Below, one piece after another: positions 37,659 through 45,836 of a stretch of 64,000 nt of DNA (the first letter of the stretch is position 1; each line of letters begins with the position of its first letter). Source of the DNA: Blastomonas sp. GTDB taxonomy: Bacteria > Pseudomonadota > Alphaproteobacteria > Sphingomonadales > Sphingomonadaceae. The stretch spans positions 62,001 to 126,000 of the forward strand of contig NZ_JAUCZC010000008.1 in assembly GCF_030373265.1 (NCBI RefSeq), given 5' to 3'. The notes under the pieces are model-generated. The model had not been told where the DNA came from. It did no database searches and was given only the letters and a program-made list of their open reading frames with translations. The translations under genes were made by a program, and so were the position numbers.

Positions 37659-38081
37659 ATGCATTGTCTGCAAAGCTGGTTTGCGGCCGCCGCCTTGATG
37701 CTCGCCCTGACCGCGGCTGCTGAAGCTGCCGAACCGGTGGGGAAGGACCTGTGGTTCGTACCCCCGGTCTCCGACGAGGCCGGATCCGAGATCGATATCG
37801 ACACCGGAATGGACTGTATCGCGTTGCACCGGATCCGGTCGACACGGATCCTGGCGGGCCAGGGCATCGTCTATCAGATGAACGGACAGAGACAGCTGAT
37901 CAACCGGGTCAGGCACGGCGCGGGGCTGCTCAACCCCAACCAGGTGCTGATCACCCGCACGACAGGCGCGATGCTGTGCGCAGGTGACATCGTCCAGCTT
38001 GCCTATAGCAGCCCGGGAATCTCGGCGGGATCGGTCGCGCTGGGACGCTTCGAGCGGTATCATCCGGCCGCCAGGCCCTGA
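37659..38081 (+). CDS. Exported DUF6491-like protein
   Basis: A 140-residue secreted protein with signal peptide MHCLQSWFAAAALMLALTAA (cut near AEA). The mature part has CIALHRIRSTRILAGQGIVY, a strand pattern with INRVRHGAGLLNPNQV, and MLCAGDIVQLAYS near the end; the two Cys and the IRSTR motif resemble DUF6491 proteins of sphingomonads and xanthomonads. Function is unknown. ATG 37659 follows GGAG by eight bases. Its leader contains the 15-bp inverted repeat at 37580-37625. Confidence 0.7.
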   Translation: MHCLQSWFAAAALMLALTAAAEAAEPVGKDLWFVPPVSDEAGSEIDIDTGMDCIALHRIRSTRILAGQGIVYQMNGQRQLINRVRHGAGLLNPNQVLITRTTGAMLCAGDIVQLAYSSPGISAGSVALGRFERYHPAARP

Positions 38082-38214
38082 AGCCAGCGGCCTGGCCACG
38101 GCCAGCACGGTTCGCCTGCCCCGCCGCTGTTCCGGACAGATTGGCAAAACCACGCCAATAGCGCTTTGCAGGCGCAACCATTACAGTTATGTGACCGTTT
38201 TGTTGCGCGTTACG

Positions 38215-38274
38215 TGCCGGTGTGGTGCGTGCCTGTGTGGTGCGTGCCGGTGTGGTGCCTGTCTGTGCGGGCCT
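38215..38274 (+). repeat. Four-unit 15-bp tandem repeat
   Basis: Units TGCCGGTGTGGTGCG, TGCCTGTGTGGTGCG, TGCCGGTGTGGTGCC and the more diverged TGTCTGTGCGGGCCT run head to tail. Read in the frame of the NUDIX gene they would encode repeated CxCGA. They lie 80-140 bp upstream of the NUDIX domain. The rest of 38082-38298 shows no gene. Confidence 0.85.
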
Positions 38275-38298
38275 GATCGACACCGCCCAGAGCCGCGC

Positions 38299-39477
38299 TT
38301 GCGCGGGTCCGGCCGGGCGCACGCCATTCACGATCGCCCAGAGGAAATCCCCATCCGCCAGATTGCTGCCCTGCCCTATCGCACCAACCGCGAGGACGCG
38401 ACCGCGCCGGTCAGCATCCTGCTGGTCACCTCGCGCGAGAGCCGCCGCTGGGTGCTACCCAAGGGCAACATGATCGATGGTCTGCAGCCGCACGCCGCCG
38501 CCGCGCACGAGGCGGAGGAAGAGGCCGGCGTCCAGGGCGCCGCCTGTCCGACGCCGCTGGGCAGCTATCGCTATCGCAAGAAGCGCAAGAACGGCGCGTC
38601 GCTCAATGTCGATGTCGATGTGTTTCCGTTCTCGGTCACCGACCTGCTCGACGAATGGGAAGAGCAGGACCAGCGCCAGCGCCAGTGGTTTTCGCTCGAG
38701 GAGGCCGCGCAACTGGTCGACGAGCCCGAGCTTGCCGAGCTGATCCGGCGGTTTCGCGCCAGCGATTCCGACCGGCGCATCGCCAAAAGCGGGTTCGGCC
38801 TCGGCCTGCAAAAATCGTCGCCGAAATTTGCGGTGTTCCAGTGGGTCCAGGCGCTGCTGCCCAAGCAGGGCAATTTCTTCGAGCTGTTCGAGGCGCATGC
38901 GCTGACGTTGCTGTCGGGATCCAACGCGCTGGCGCGGCTGCTCGGCGGCGGACCCGGCATGCGCGATCACATCCAGGAGCTGACCGAGCGCGAGCACGAG
39001 GCCGATCTGATCACCCGCGAGGTGCTGCAGACCGTCCGCCGCACCTTCCTCACTCCGTTCGACCGCAGCGCGATCACCAGCCTGATCGGATCGATGGACG
39101 ATGCGATCGACGAGATGCAGAAGACCGCAGGCGCCATCGATTTGTACGAGCTCACCGAGTTCAAGCAGGAAATGAAGGACATGGCCGCGATCATCGTCGA
39201 TTGCGCGCGGATCACGGTCGAGGCGCTGCCGCTGCTGCGCCACGTCAACCGCAACGCCGGACGGCTGCACGAGCTGACCGAGCGGCTGGTGATCATGGAA
39301 GGCCATGCCGACGAGATACATGCGCGCGGTCTGAAGGCGGTCTACAAGGAGCACGGCGAGACCAGCCCGCTGCGCTTCATCGTCGAGCGCGAGCTGTTCA
39401 CGCATCTCGAGCGCGTGGTCGACCGGTTCGAGGATGTCGCCAACGAGATCGACGGCCTCGTCATCGATCACGCCTGA
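38299..39477 (+). CDS. NUDIX hydrolase fused to DUF47 (PhoU-like) domain
   Basis: One uninterrupted frame joins two domains. The first (about 38355-38760) is a NUDIX hydrolase of the DIPP-like alphaproteobacterial type: RRWVLPKGNMIDG...HAAAAHEAEEEAGVQG, with the EAEEEAGV catalytic helix. A linker of about 25 residues follows, then a complete DUF47/PhoU-like helical domain (FQWVQALLPKQGNFFELFEA to EDVANEIDGLVIDHA) of the kind that partners Pit carriers. The start is uncertain: TTG 38299 is used here, but the only good Shine-Dalgarno (GAGGA, 38341-38345) is seven bases before an ATC at 38353 where homologues would have ATG. An independent GTG at 38833 for DUF47 lacks a Shine-Dalgarno. The pit gene follows after 16 bp. 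Confidence 0.85.
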   Translation: MRGSGRAHAIHDRPEEIPIRQIAALPYRTNREDATAPVSILLVTSRESRRWVLPKGNMIDGLQPHAAAAHEAEEEAGVQGAACPTPLGSYRYRKKRKNGASLNVDVDVFPFSVTDLLDEWEEQDQRQRQWFSLEEAAQLVDEPELAELIRRFRASDSDRRIAKSGFGLGLQKSSPKFAVFQWVQALLPKQGNFFELFEAHALTLLSGSNALARLLGGGPGMRDHIQELTEREHEADLITREVLQTVRRTFLTPFDRSAITSLIGSMDDAIDEMQKTAGAIDLYELTEFKQEMKDMAAIIVDCARITVEALPLLRHVNRNAGRLHELTERLVIMEGHADEIHARGLKAVYKEHGETSPLRFIVERELFTHLERVVDRFEDVANEIDGLVIDHA

Positions 39478-39493
39478 GCTTCCACGCACCCTC

Positions 39494-40498
39494 ATGGAAA
39501 CCACCATCATCGCCATGCCGCTGCTGATCGCGCTGATCGCGCTCGCACTGGCCTTCGACTTCCTCAACGGGCTGCACGATGCCGCCAACTCGATCGCCAC
39601 CGTGGTCTCGACCCGGCTGCTCAAGCCGGTGCACGCAGTGCTGTTCGCCGCCTTCTTCAACTTCGCGGCCTATTGGGTGTTCGGGCTCAAGGTCGCCGAA
39701 ACCGTCGGCAAGGGCATCATCGATGTCGACATCGTCAACCCGCAGGTGATCTTCGGTGCGCTGGTCGGTGCGATGGTGTGGAATGTCGTCACCTGGTGGA
39801 AGGGCATTCCCTCGTCCTCCAGCCATGCGCTGGTCGGCGGGCTGATCGGCGCGGGCGTGACGCGTGCCGGGCTCGACGGCATCGTCTGGTCGGGGGTGAT
39901 CAAGACCGCGTCGGCGATCATCCTGTCGCCCACCATGGGGATGATCCTGTCGATCCTGCTGGTGGTGATGACGTCCTGGATCTTCCTGCGCGCCACCGCC
40001 AAGCGCGCCGAAGGCATGTTCAAGAAACTGCACCTGCTGTCGTCCGCCGCCTATTCGCTGGGGCATGGCGCCAACGACGCGCAGAAGACGATGGGGATCA
40101 TCACGGTCCTGCTCTATTCGCAGGGCATGCTCGATGGCGAGTTCGCGGTGCCCGGATGGGTGGTGCTGAGCTGCTATGTCGCGATTGCGCTGGGCACGCT
40201 GTCGGGCGGATGGAAGATCATCGAGACGATGGGCACGCGGATCACCAAGCTGTCGCACCAGCAGGGCTTCTGCGCCTCGTCGGGCGGATCGGTGATGCTG
40301 TTTGCCGCCACCGCCTTCGGCATTCCGGTCTCGACCACGCACACCATCACCGGCTGCGTCGTCGGCGTGGGCGCCGCGCGGCGCGCCTCGGCGGTGCGCT
40401 GGGGCGTGGCGGGCCGGGTGGTCATCGCCTGGCTGATCACCATCCCCGCCTCGGCCGCCGTCGGCGCGCTGTTCTATTGGATCACGACTTTCTGGTAA
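39494..40498 (+). CDS. pit: Inorganic phosphate transporter, PiT family
   Basis: A 334-residue membrane protein with the PiT signature duplicated: AFDFLNGLHDAANSIATVVS near the start and SLGHGANDAQKTMGIITVLL in the second half, each with the GxNDxxN-type Asp. The KGIPSSSSHALVGGLIGAG motif between helices is also typical. It imports metal-phosphate with protons or Na+. ATG 39494 is 16 bp after the stop of the NUDIX-DUF47 gene. Pairing of Pit with a DUF47 protein is widespread and indicates that DUF47 controls or supports the carrier. Confidence 0.94.
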   Translation: METTIIAMPLLIALIALALAFDFLNGLHDAANSIATVVSTRLLKPVHAVLFAAFFNFAAYWVFGLKVAETVGKGIIDVDIVNPQVIFGALVGAMVWNVVTWWKGIPSSSSHALVGGLIGAGVTRAGLDGIVWSGVIKTASAIILSPTMGMILSILLVVMTSWIFLRATAKRAEGMFKKLHLLSSAAYSLGHGANDAQKTMGIITVLLYSQGMLDGEFAVPGWVVLSCYVAIALGTLSGGWKIIETMGTRITKLSHQQGFCASSGGSVMLFAATAFGIPVSTTHTITGCVVGVGAARRASAVRWGVAGRVVIAWLITIPASAAVGALFYWITTFW

Positions 40499-40516
40499 GC
40501 GGGATGGCGCGCCCGC

Positions 40517-41026
40517 TCAGGGCTTGAGCGTCAGGCTCAGCCCCGACACGACAAGCTCGGCGCGATCGGCGATTGCGGCGACCTGCTGGTTGAGCCGCCC
40601 GGCCATGTCGCGAAACTGCCGCGCCAGCGCATTGTCGGGCACGATCCCCATGCCGACCTCGTTGCTGACCAGGATCACCGGTGAATTTGCGCTGGCCAAG
40701 GCGCCGAGCAACTGCTGCGAGGCGGCGGCGAAATCATGCTCGCCCAGCAGCAGATTGCTGGTCCACAAGGTCAGGCAATCGACCAGCAGCACGCGGCCTT
40801 CGCCCGCTTCGCGCGCAATTGTCTCGGGCAGGTCGATGGGGCACTCGACCGTGCGCCAGCGCGCATCCCGGTCCGCCTGATGCCGCGCGATCCGGTCGGT
40901 CATCTCGTCATCGAACGCCTGCGCGGTGGCCAGATAGACGAGGTCGCCCTCCTGACTTTCCGCCAGCATCTGGGCGCGCATGCTCTTTCCCGACCGCGCG
41001 CCGCCGGTGATGAAGGTCAGCACCAC
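40517..41026 (-). CDS. cobU: Adenosylcobinamide kinase / adenosylcobinamide-phosphate guanylyltransferase
   Basis: A 169-residue bifunctional enzyme (CobU/CobP) that phosphorylates adenosylcobinamide and activates it with GTP. The P-loop GGARSGKS is at residues 8-15. LVYLATAQAFDDEMTDRIAR, RHQADRDARWRTVECPIDL and VLLVDCLTLWTSNLLL are family landmarks, and SNEVGMGIVPDNALAR lies near the end. GTG 41026 gives the standard N-terminus; ATG 41065 would add 13 residues unlike homologues. It is divergent from the B12 operon, and its 5' end is only about 55 bp from the riboswitch aptamer. Confidence 0.93.
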   Translation of the reverse strand: MVLTFITGGARSGKSMRAQMLAESQEGDLVYLATAQAFDDEMTDRIARHQADRDARWRTVECPIDLPETIAREAGEGRVLLVDCLTLWTSNLLLGEHDFAAASQQLLGALASANSPVILVSNEVGMGIVPDNALARQFRDMAGRLNQQVAAIADRAELVVSGLSLTLKP

Positions 41027-41080
41027 ATCGATCCATTTTCCTTGCAAAACGTAAAGGCGCGCCATAATGCGGCGGCGCGA

Positions 41081-41256
41081 CAGGTTCCCAGAGATGGGAT
41101 TAATAGGGAACGCGGAAGCAGGTATCCACCCTGTAATCCGCGGCTGTCCCCGCAACTGTGACCGGCGAGCGGTCGCCCCTATCATGCCACTGGATGCGTC
41201 TGCATCCGGGAAGGCGGGGCGGACGTGTTGACCCGGGAGCCAGGAGACCTGCCTGT
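41081..41256 (+). ncRNA. Cobalamin (AdoCbl-type) riboswitch
   Basis: The aptamer core is clear: GGGAACGCGG at about 41106-41115, AATCCGCGGCTGTCCCCGCAACTGTGA, GCCACTGGATGCG with CATCCGGGAAGGCGGGGC, and the closing B12 box GAGCCAGGAGACCTGCC at 41237-41253. It starts with AGGTTCCC, which opens P1. It precedes btuB and the large cob operon, so cobalamin is expected to lower their expression. Confidence 0.95.
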
Positions 41257-41387
41257 TGCAGTCGGTCCTTTGCGCGGACGGGGTGTTCAGCGTGATCGAG
41301 GTTAATCCTCGCGTGACGACATCGATCGGGGTGGCGCGCGCGGGTGTAAGGCCGGCGATTGCTCAGCTGTACCATTGGTGCGTGCAA

Positions 41388-41408
41388 CCCCTTGTTGTTA
41401 TACAGGGG
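41388..41408 (+). promoter_or_regulatory. Hairpin that sequesters the btuB Shine-Dalgarno
   Basis: CCCCT (41388-41392) can pair with AGGGG (41404-41408), which is the Shine-Dalgarno of btuB, six bases before its ATG. This is a candidate expression platform by which the upstream riboswitch would block translation when cobalamin is bound. Confidence 0.55.
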
Positions 41409-41414
41409 ATACCA

Positions 41415-43355
41415 ATGCCAACTACATTTCTGAAAGTTACCGCTTCCACACTGGCGTTTGCCGCCAGCCTCTCCGGCGCTGCGATCGCGCAGGACACGCT
41501 TGCCGCCACAGACCCGCGCGAGCCTATCGTCGTCGTCACCGCCAACCGCACCGCGCAGCCGGTCGAGCGCGTCGGCCAGTCGATCACAGTGGTCGATTCC
41601 GAAGAGATCGAGCGCCGCCAGACCCAGAGCGTTGCAGACATCCTGCGCACCCTTCCCGGGGTCAGCATCAGCCGCAACGGCCCGATCGGTTCGACCACCT
41701 CGGTGTTCATTCGCGGCGCCGAAAGCGACCAGACCGTGGCACTGATCGACGGGATCAAGCTTAACGATCCGTCGACCCCCGGCGGCGGCTTCAACTTCGG
41801 CAACCTGCTCACCGGCAATATCGAGCGGATCGAGGTGCTGCGCGGGCCGTCTTCGGTGCTGTGGGGCAGCCAGGCGATCGGCGGGGTGATCAACATGATC
41901 ACCCGGCAGCCGACCGAGGATCTCGCGGTCAACCTGCGCGGCGAATATGGCTATCGCGACACCGGCCAGTTGGTCGGCAACATCTCGGGCAAGGCGGGTC
42001 CGCTGTCGGCGAGCGCGGGCGCGGGCTATTTCCGCACCGACGGCATTTCTGCATTCAGCGAGGCGCGCGGCGGCACCGAGAAGGACGGCTATGAGAACTT
42101 CGGCGCCAACGGCAATGTCAACCTGGCCCTCAACGATGCGATCTCGATCGACGCGCGCGGCTGGTATTCCGAAGGCCGGGTCAACATCGACGGCTTCCCT
42201 GCCCCCAGCTTCGCGTTCGGCGATGTGAACGAGGAATCGCGCACCCGCGAGCTTGTCGGCTACACCGGGATCAACGCGGCGCTGTTCGACGGACGGTTTC
42301 GCAACCGGCTGGGCTATGCCTATACCGACACCCGCCGCCGCTCGATCGCGTTCGACGGACCTCCGACCGAAACCTTTGCGAGCCACGGCCGCAACGAGCG
42401 GATCGAGTATCAGGGGATCTTCGATATCACGGACGGCTGGCAATTGACCGGAGGGCTGGAACGCGAGACCTCGCGCTTTTCCAGCAGCAGCTATGGCGCG
42501 CCACCGACCCTTGGCCGGGCGCGGATCGACAGCATCTATGGCCAGATCGTCGCAAGCCCGGTCACCGGCCTGACGCTGACCGGCGGGGTGCGGCATGACG
42601 ACCACAACCGCTTCGGCGGTGCGACCACCTTTGGCGCGAGCGGCGCTTATGCGATCGACCAGACCGGTACGATCCTGCGCGCCAGCTATGCCGAAGGGTT
42701 CAAGGCGCCGTCGCTGTTCCAGCTGCAGAGCGATTTCGGCAACCAGCAGCTCCAGCCCGAGCGGTCCAAGGGCTGGGACGCAGGCGTCACGCAGAATCTG
42801 GTCGAGGGCCGGCTGCAGGCCAGCGCCACCTATTTCCGGCGCAACTCCGATGATCTGATCATCTTCGTCTCGTGCACCGCTCCGCTCACCGGAATCTGCG
42901 CCAACCGGCCCTCGGGCACCTACGACAACGTCTCCAAAGCACGCGCCGAAGGGGTCGAGATCGGGCTGGCAATGGTGCCGGTCGATGCGCTGCGGCTGCA
43001 AGCGAACTACACTTTTACCGATGCCACCAACCGCTCGCCCGGCAACGTCAATTTCGGCCGCCAGCTGGTCCGCCGTCCGCAGCACAGCGTCTCGGCGCTG
43101 GTCGACTTTACCTGGGGCTTCGGGCTCGAAACCGGGGTGACGCTGACCCATGTCGGCGCCAATTTCGACAACGCCAACAACAGCCGCAAGGTCGAAGGCT
43201 ATGTGCTCGCGGACCTGCGCGCCTCGTTCCCGGTAACCGAGCGGGTCGATATCTATGCCCGCGTCGAAAACCTGTTCGACGAGCGCTACGAGACGGTGTT
43301 CCGCTATGGCTCGCCTGGCCGCGCGGGCTATGCCGGCGTGCGGTTGCGCTACTGA
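41415..43355 (+). CDS. btuB: BtuB-type TonB-dependent vitamin B12 receptor
   Basis: A 646-residue outer-membrane receptor. Signal peptide MPTTFLKVTASTLAFAASLS is followed by a TonB box region (PIVVVTANR), the plug (about 40-155; TQSVADILRTLPGVSISRNG, IERIEVLRGPSSVLWGSQAI) and a barrel that ends RVENLFDERYETVFRYGSPG...AGVRLRY. The short length and the LFDERYETV ending are those of the BtuB group, and the preceding cobalamin riboswitch fits. The stop overlaps the cobD start (TGATG). Confidence 0.93.
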   Translation: MPTTFLKVTASTLAFAASLSGAAIAQDTLAATDPREPIVVVTANRTAQPVERVGQSITVVDSEEIERRQTQSVADILRTLPGVSISRNGPIGSTTSVFIRGAESDQTVALIDGIKLNDPSTPGGGFNFGNLLTGNIERIEVLRGPSSVLWGSQAIGGVINMITRQPTEDLAVNLRGEYGYRDTGQLVGNISGKAGPLSASAGAGYFRTDGISAFSEARGGTEKDGYENFGANGNVNLALNDAISIDARGWYSEGRVNIDGFPAPSFAFGDVNEESRTRELVGYTGINAALFDGRFRNRLGYAYTDTRRRSIAFDGPPTETFASHGRNERIEYQGIFDITDGWQLTGGLERETSRFSSSSYGAPPTLGRARIDSIYGQIVASPVTGLTLTGGVRHDDHNRFGGATTFGASGAYAIDQTGTILRASYAEGFKAPSLFQLQSDFGNQQLQPERSKGWDAGVTQNLVEGRLQASATYFRRNSDDLIIFVSCTAPLTGICANRPSGTYDNVSKARAEGVEIGLAMVPVDALRLQANYTFTDATNRSPGNVNFGRQLVRRPQHSVSALVDFTWGFGLETGVTLTHVGANFDNANNSRKVEGYVLADLRASFPVTERVDIYARVENLFDERYETVFRYGSPGRAGYAGVRLRY

Positions 43356-44383
43356 TGGGGGATGCGCGCGCCCTGGTCGATACCTTCGCCCGGCACGGTG
43401 GGCGGATCGACATGGCGCGCGCCGCCTTCCCGCAGGTTGCGCTCTGGACCGACCTGTCGACGGGCATCGCGCCCTGGGCCTATCCGATGGCGCACAGCGC
43501 CGAAGCAGCGGAACGGTTGCCCGATCCGGCCGACCTTGCGGCGCTGGAGGCCGCTGCTGCCGCATTCTTCGGCGTCGAACCGCGCCGCGTGGTGGCGGTG
43601 CCGGGGAGCGACCTCGCGCTGCGGCTGCTCGGGCATATCCTGGCGGTCGATCAGCCCGCCAGCCGCGCGGCGGTGGTGCGACCGGGCTATTCGGGCCATG
43701 AATCGATGTGGGGGGCAGATGCCGTCACCCGGTGCAGCGCCGACGCCCTTGTCGCGATGGCGCAGACGCACGATGTGCTGGTGCTCGCCCGGCCCAACAA
43801 CCCCGATGCCGCGATCACCGACCGCACGCAACTGCACGTCGCCGCCTCGCTGCTGGCGGCGCGCGGCGGCCATCTGATCGTCGATGAAGCGTTCGCCGAT
43901 GCCAGCGGGCACGACAGCCTGGCGGGGTGCGACTGGCCGGGGCTGATCGTGCTGCGCTCGTTCGGCAAGTTCTTCGGCCTCGCCGGGTTGCGGCTGGGCT
44001 TCGTCATCGCGCCCCCCGCAATCGGCGATCGGCTGCGCGCGCTGATCGGCGACTGGCCGATCTCCGGCCCGGCGCTCGCCACGGGGCTTGCCGCCTATCG
44101 CGACGCCGCCTGGCACCGCGCTCAGCGCGCGCGGCTGGCGCAGGCATCGCAGCGGCTGGCGGATCTATTCACCGGCCATGGCATCGAGATTGTCGGGCGC
44201 ACCGCGTTTTTCGTGTTGATCAATGTGGCCGGGCGTGATGGCCTGTTTGCGCATCTGGCGCATTCCGGCGTACTGACCCGCCCGTTCGGCTATGCGCCCG
44301 GCTGGCTGCGGCTGGGCCTGCCGCGCGACGAGAGTGACTGGACAAGGCTGGGCGATGCGCTGGCCGGATGGAGGATAGGATGA
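43355..44383 (+). CDS. cobD: Threonine-phosphate decarboxylase-type PLP enzyme (Salmonella CobD; P. denitrificans CobC)
   Basis: A 342-residue class I/II PLP enzyme. It decarboxylates L-threonine-O-3-phosphate to the (R)-1-aminopropan-2-ol phosphate that CbiB attaches to cobyrate. The PLP lysine is in LRSFGKFFGLAGLRLGF; earlier landmarks are GGRIDMARAAFP, LARPNNPDAAI and LIVDEAFAD. The frame is open upstream, but the ATG at 43355 overlapping the btuB stop is the natural start. Two naming systems exist; the Salmonella name is used here. The C-terminus overlaps cobO by four bases. Confidence 0.9.
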   Translation: MGDARALVDTFARHGGRIDMARAAFPQVALWTDLSTGIAPWAYPMAHSAEAAERLPDPADLAALEAAAAAFFGVEPRRVVAVPGSDLALRLLGHILAVDQPASRAAVVRPGYSGHESMWGADAVTRCSADALVAMAQTHDVLVLARPNNPDAAITDRTQLHVAASLLAARGGHLIVDEAFADASGHDSLAGCDWPGLIVLRSFGKFFGLAGLRLGFVIAPPAIGDRLRALIGDWPISGPALATGLAAYRDAAWHRAQRARLAQASQRLADLFTGHGIEIVGRTAFFVLINVAGRDGLFAHLAHSGVLTRPFGYAPGWLRLGLPRDESDWTRLGDALAGWRIG

Positions 44384-44991
44384 CCGAGACGCCCGAGGAT
44401 TTCGCCCGCCACAACGCCCGGATGAAGAAGGTGCAGGCCGCGCGCGAGCGAATGCAGGCCAAGCGCACGCTCGAACGCGGGCTGCTGATCGTCCACACCG
44501 GCAACGGCAAGGGCAAGTCGTCCTCCGCCTTCGGCATGGCGATCCGCTCGCTGGGCTGGGGGATGAAGGTCGGCATCGTGCAATATGTCAAAGGCGCATG
44601 GGAGACCGGCGAAAAGAATTTCTTCCAGGCCAACCCCGATCTCGTCACCTTCGAAGTGATGGGCGAAGGTTTCACCTGGGACACCCAGGACCGCGCGCGC
44701 GATATCGAGGCGGCGCGCGCCGCCTGGGAGCGCTCGAAGGAGCTGATCCTCGATCCCGCATACGATTTCATCATCCTTGACGAGCTCAATATCGTGCTGC
44801 GGCAAGACACGCTGCCGATCGACGAGATCGTCGCGTTTCTCAACGATCGCCCGCTGACCAAGCACATCTGCATCACCGGGCGCAACGCCAAGCCCGAGCT
44901 GATCGATATCGCCGATCTGGTCACCGAGTTCGAGGAGGTCAAGCACCCGTTCAAGGCCGGGTTCAAGGCGCAAAAGGGGGTCGAGTATTGA
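44380..44991 (+). CDS. cobO: Corrinoid adenosyltransferase (CobO/CobA)
   Basis: A 203-residue enzyme that transfers adenosyl from ATP to the cobalt of corrinoids. The P-loop GNGKGKSS is at 41-48 and KSSSAFGMAIRSLGWGMKVG, QYVKGAWETGEK, MGEGFTWDTQD and DFIILDELNIVL are all characteristic. The N-terminal helix (HNARMKKVQAARERMQAKR) closes over the substrate in this family. ATG 44380 overlaps the preceding stop (ATGA) and follows GGAGGATAGG. Confidence 0.95.
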   Translation: MTETPEDFARHNARMKKVQAARERMQAKRTLERGLLIVHTGNGKGKSSSAFGMAIRSLGWGMKVGIVQYVKGAWETGEKNFFQANPDLVTFEVMGEGFTWDTQDRARDIEAARAAWERSKELILDPAYDFIILDELNIVLRQDTLPIDEIVAFLNDRPLTKHICITGRNAKPELIDIADLVTEFEEVKHPFKAGFKAQKGVEY

Positions 44992-45836
44992 TCCGCGCTT
45001 TCGCCCTGGTTCTTGGTCTGACGCTCGCGGGCTGCTCGTCGCAAGCCGCTGACCGCGTCGCGCAGCGTCCGCTGCCCGAGCGCGCAAAGCTGCCGCGCGT
45101 GGTTTCGATCAACCCGTGCGTCGATGCGGTGTTGATGCAGATCGCCGCGCCCGCGCAGATCGCGGCGATCAGCCATTATTCTAAGGACGAACGCGCCAGC
45201 TCGATCCCGCTCGATCAGGCACGGCGCTTTGCGATCACCTCGGGCACCGCCGAAGAGGTGGTCGCACTGGCCCCCGATATCGTGATAGCGGGCAGCCATG
45301 TCGCGCCCTCGACCATCTCCGCGCTGCACCGGATGAACATTCCGCTGATCCAGATCGGCGTCCCCGAGAGCATCGCCGAGAGCAACGCGCAGGTCCGCAC
45401 GATCGCCGCCGCCATCCGCCAGCCCGCACGCGGCGAGAGATTGGTCGCGCGGATCGATGATGCGGTGCGCACGGCGTCTGCACAAGGTGGCACGGCCCCC
45501 GGTGCGCTCATCTGGCAGGGCGGAGGGCTGGTCCCGGGCGATGGCACGCTCGCCAGCGAACTGCTGCGGGTCACCGGCTTTCGCAACCTGAGCGCGGACT
45601 ATGGCCTCAAGCAGTGGGACGTGCTGCCGCTCGAGCATATGGTCGCGCGGCCGCCGCAGGTGCTGCTGTCGGTCGGCGCGAAGGATCGTAGCGACCGGAT
45701 GCTCGGCCACCCGGTGCTCGCCGGGCTGAAGCGGCAGATCGCGGTGCGGCGGTATCCCGAAAAGCTGCTCCATTGCGGCGGCCCGACAATCATCGAGGCG
45801 GTCGGCCATCTCGCCGAGATCAGGCGATCGCTGTGA
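44988..45836 (+). CDS. btuF: BtuF-like cobalamin ABC transporter substrate-binding lipoprotein
   Basis: A 282-residue periplasmic-binding-protein of class III. The start is TTG 44988, overlapping the cobO stop (TTGA). The lipobox LTLAGC puts the lipidated Cys at position 16. The family core is PRVVSINPCVDAVLMQIAAP, EEVVALAPDIVIAG and LPLEHMVARPPQVLL. The ligand is inferred from the setting (btuB, btuC, btuD and the riboswitch). Confidence 0.87.
   Translation: MIRAFALVLGLTLAGCSSQAADRVAQRPLPERAKLPRVVSINPCVDAVLMQIAAPAQIAAISHYSKDERASSIPLDQARRFAITSGTAEEVVALAPDIVIAGSHVAPSTISALHRMNIPLIQIGVPESIAESNAQVRTIAAAIRQPARGERLVARIDDAVRTASAQGGTAPGALIWQGGGLVPGDGTLASELLRVTGFRNLSADYGLKQWDVLPLEHMVARPPQVLLSVGAKDRSDRMLGHPVLAGLKRQIAVRRYPEKLLHCGGPTIIEAVGHLAEIRRSL

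Noticed and set aside
38161-38215. Pho-box-like sequence before the NUDIX-DUF47-pit genes
   Set aside because: The TTACAGTTATGTGACC region does not give two CTGTCAT-like halves at the required spacing.
41256-41414. Open reading frame of 53 codons in frame with btuB in the riboswitch leader
   Set aside because: It begins with TTG inside the end of the aptamer, has no Shine-Dalgarno and reads poorly; btuB has its own signal peptide and a good AGGGG before ATG 41415.
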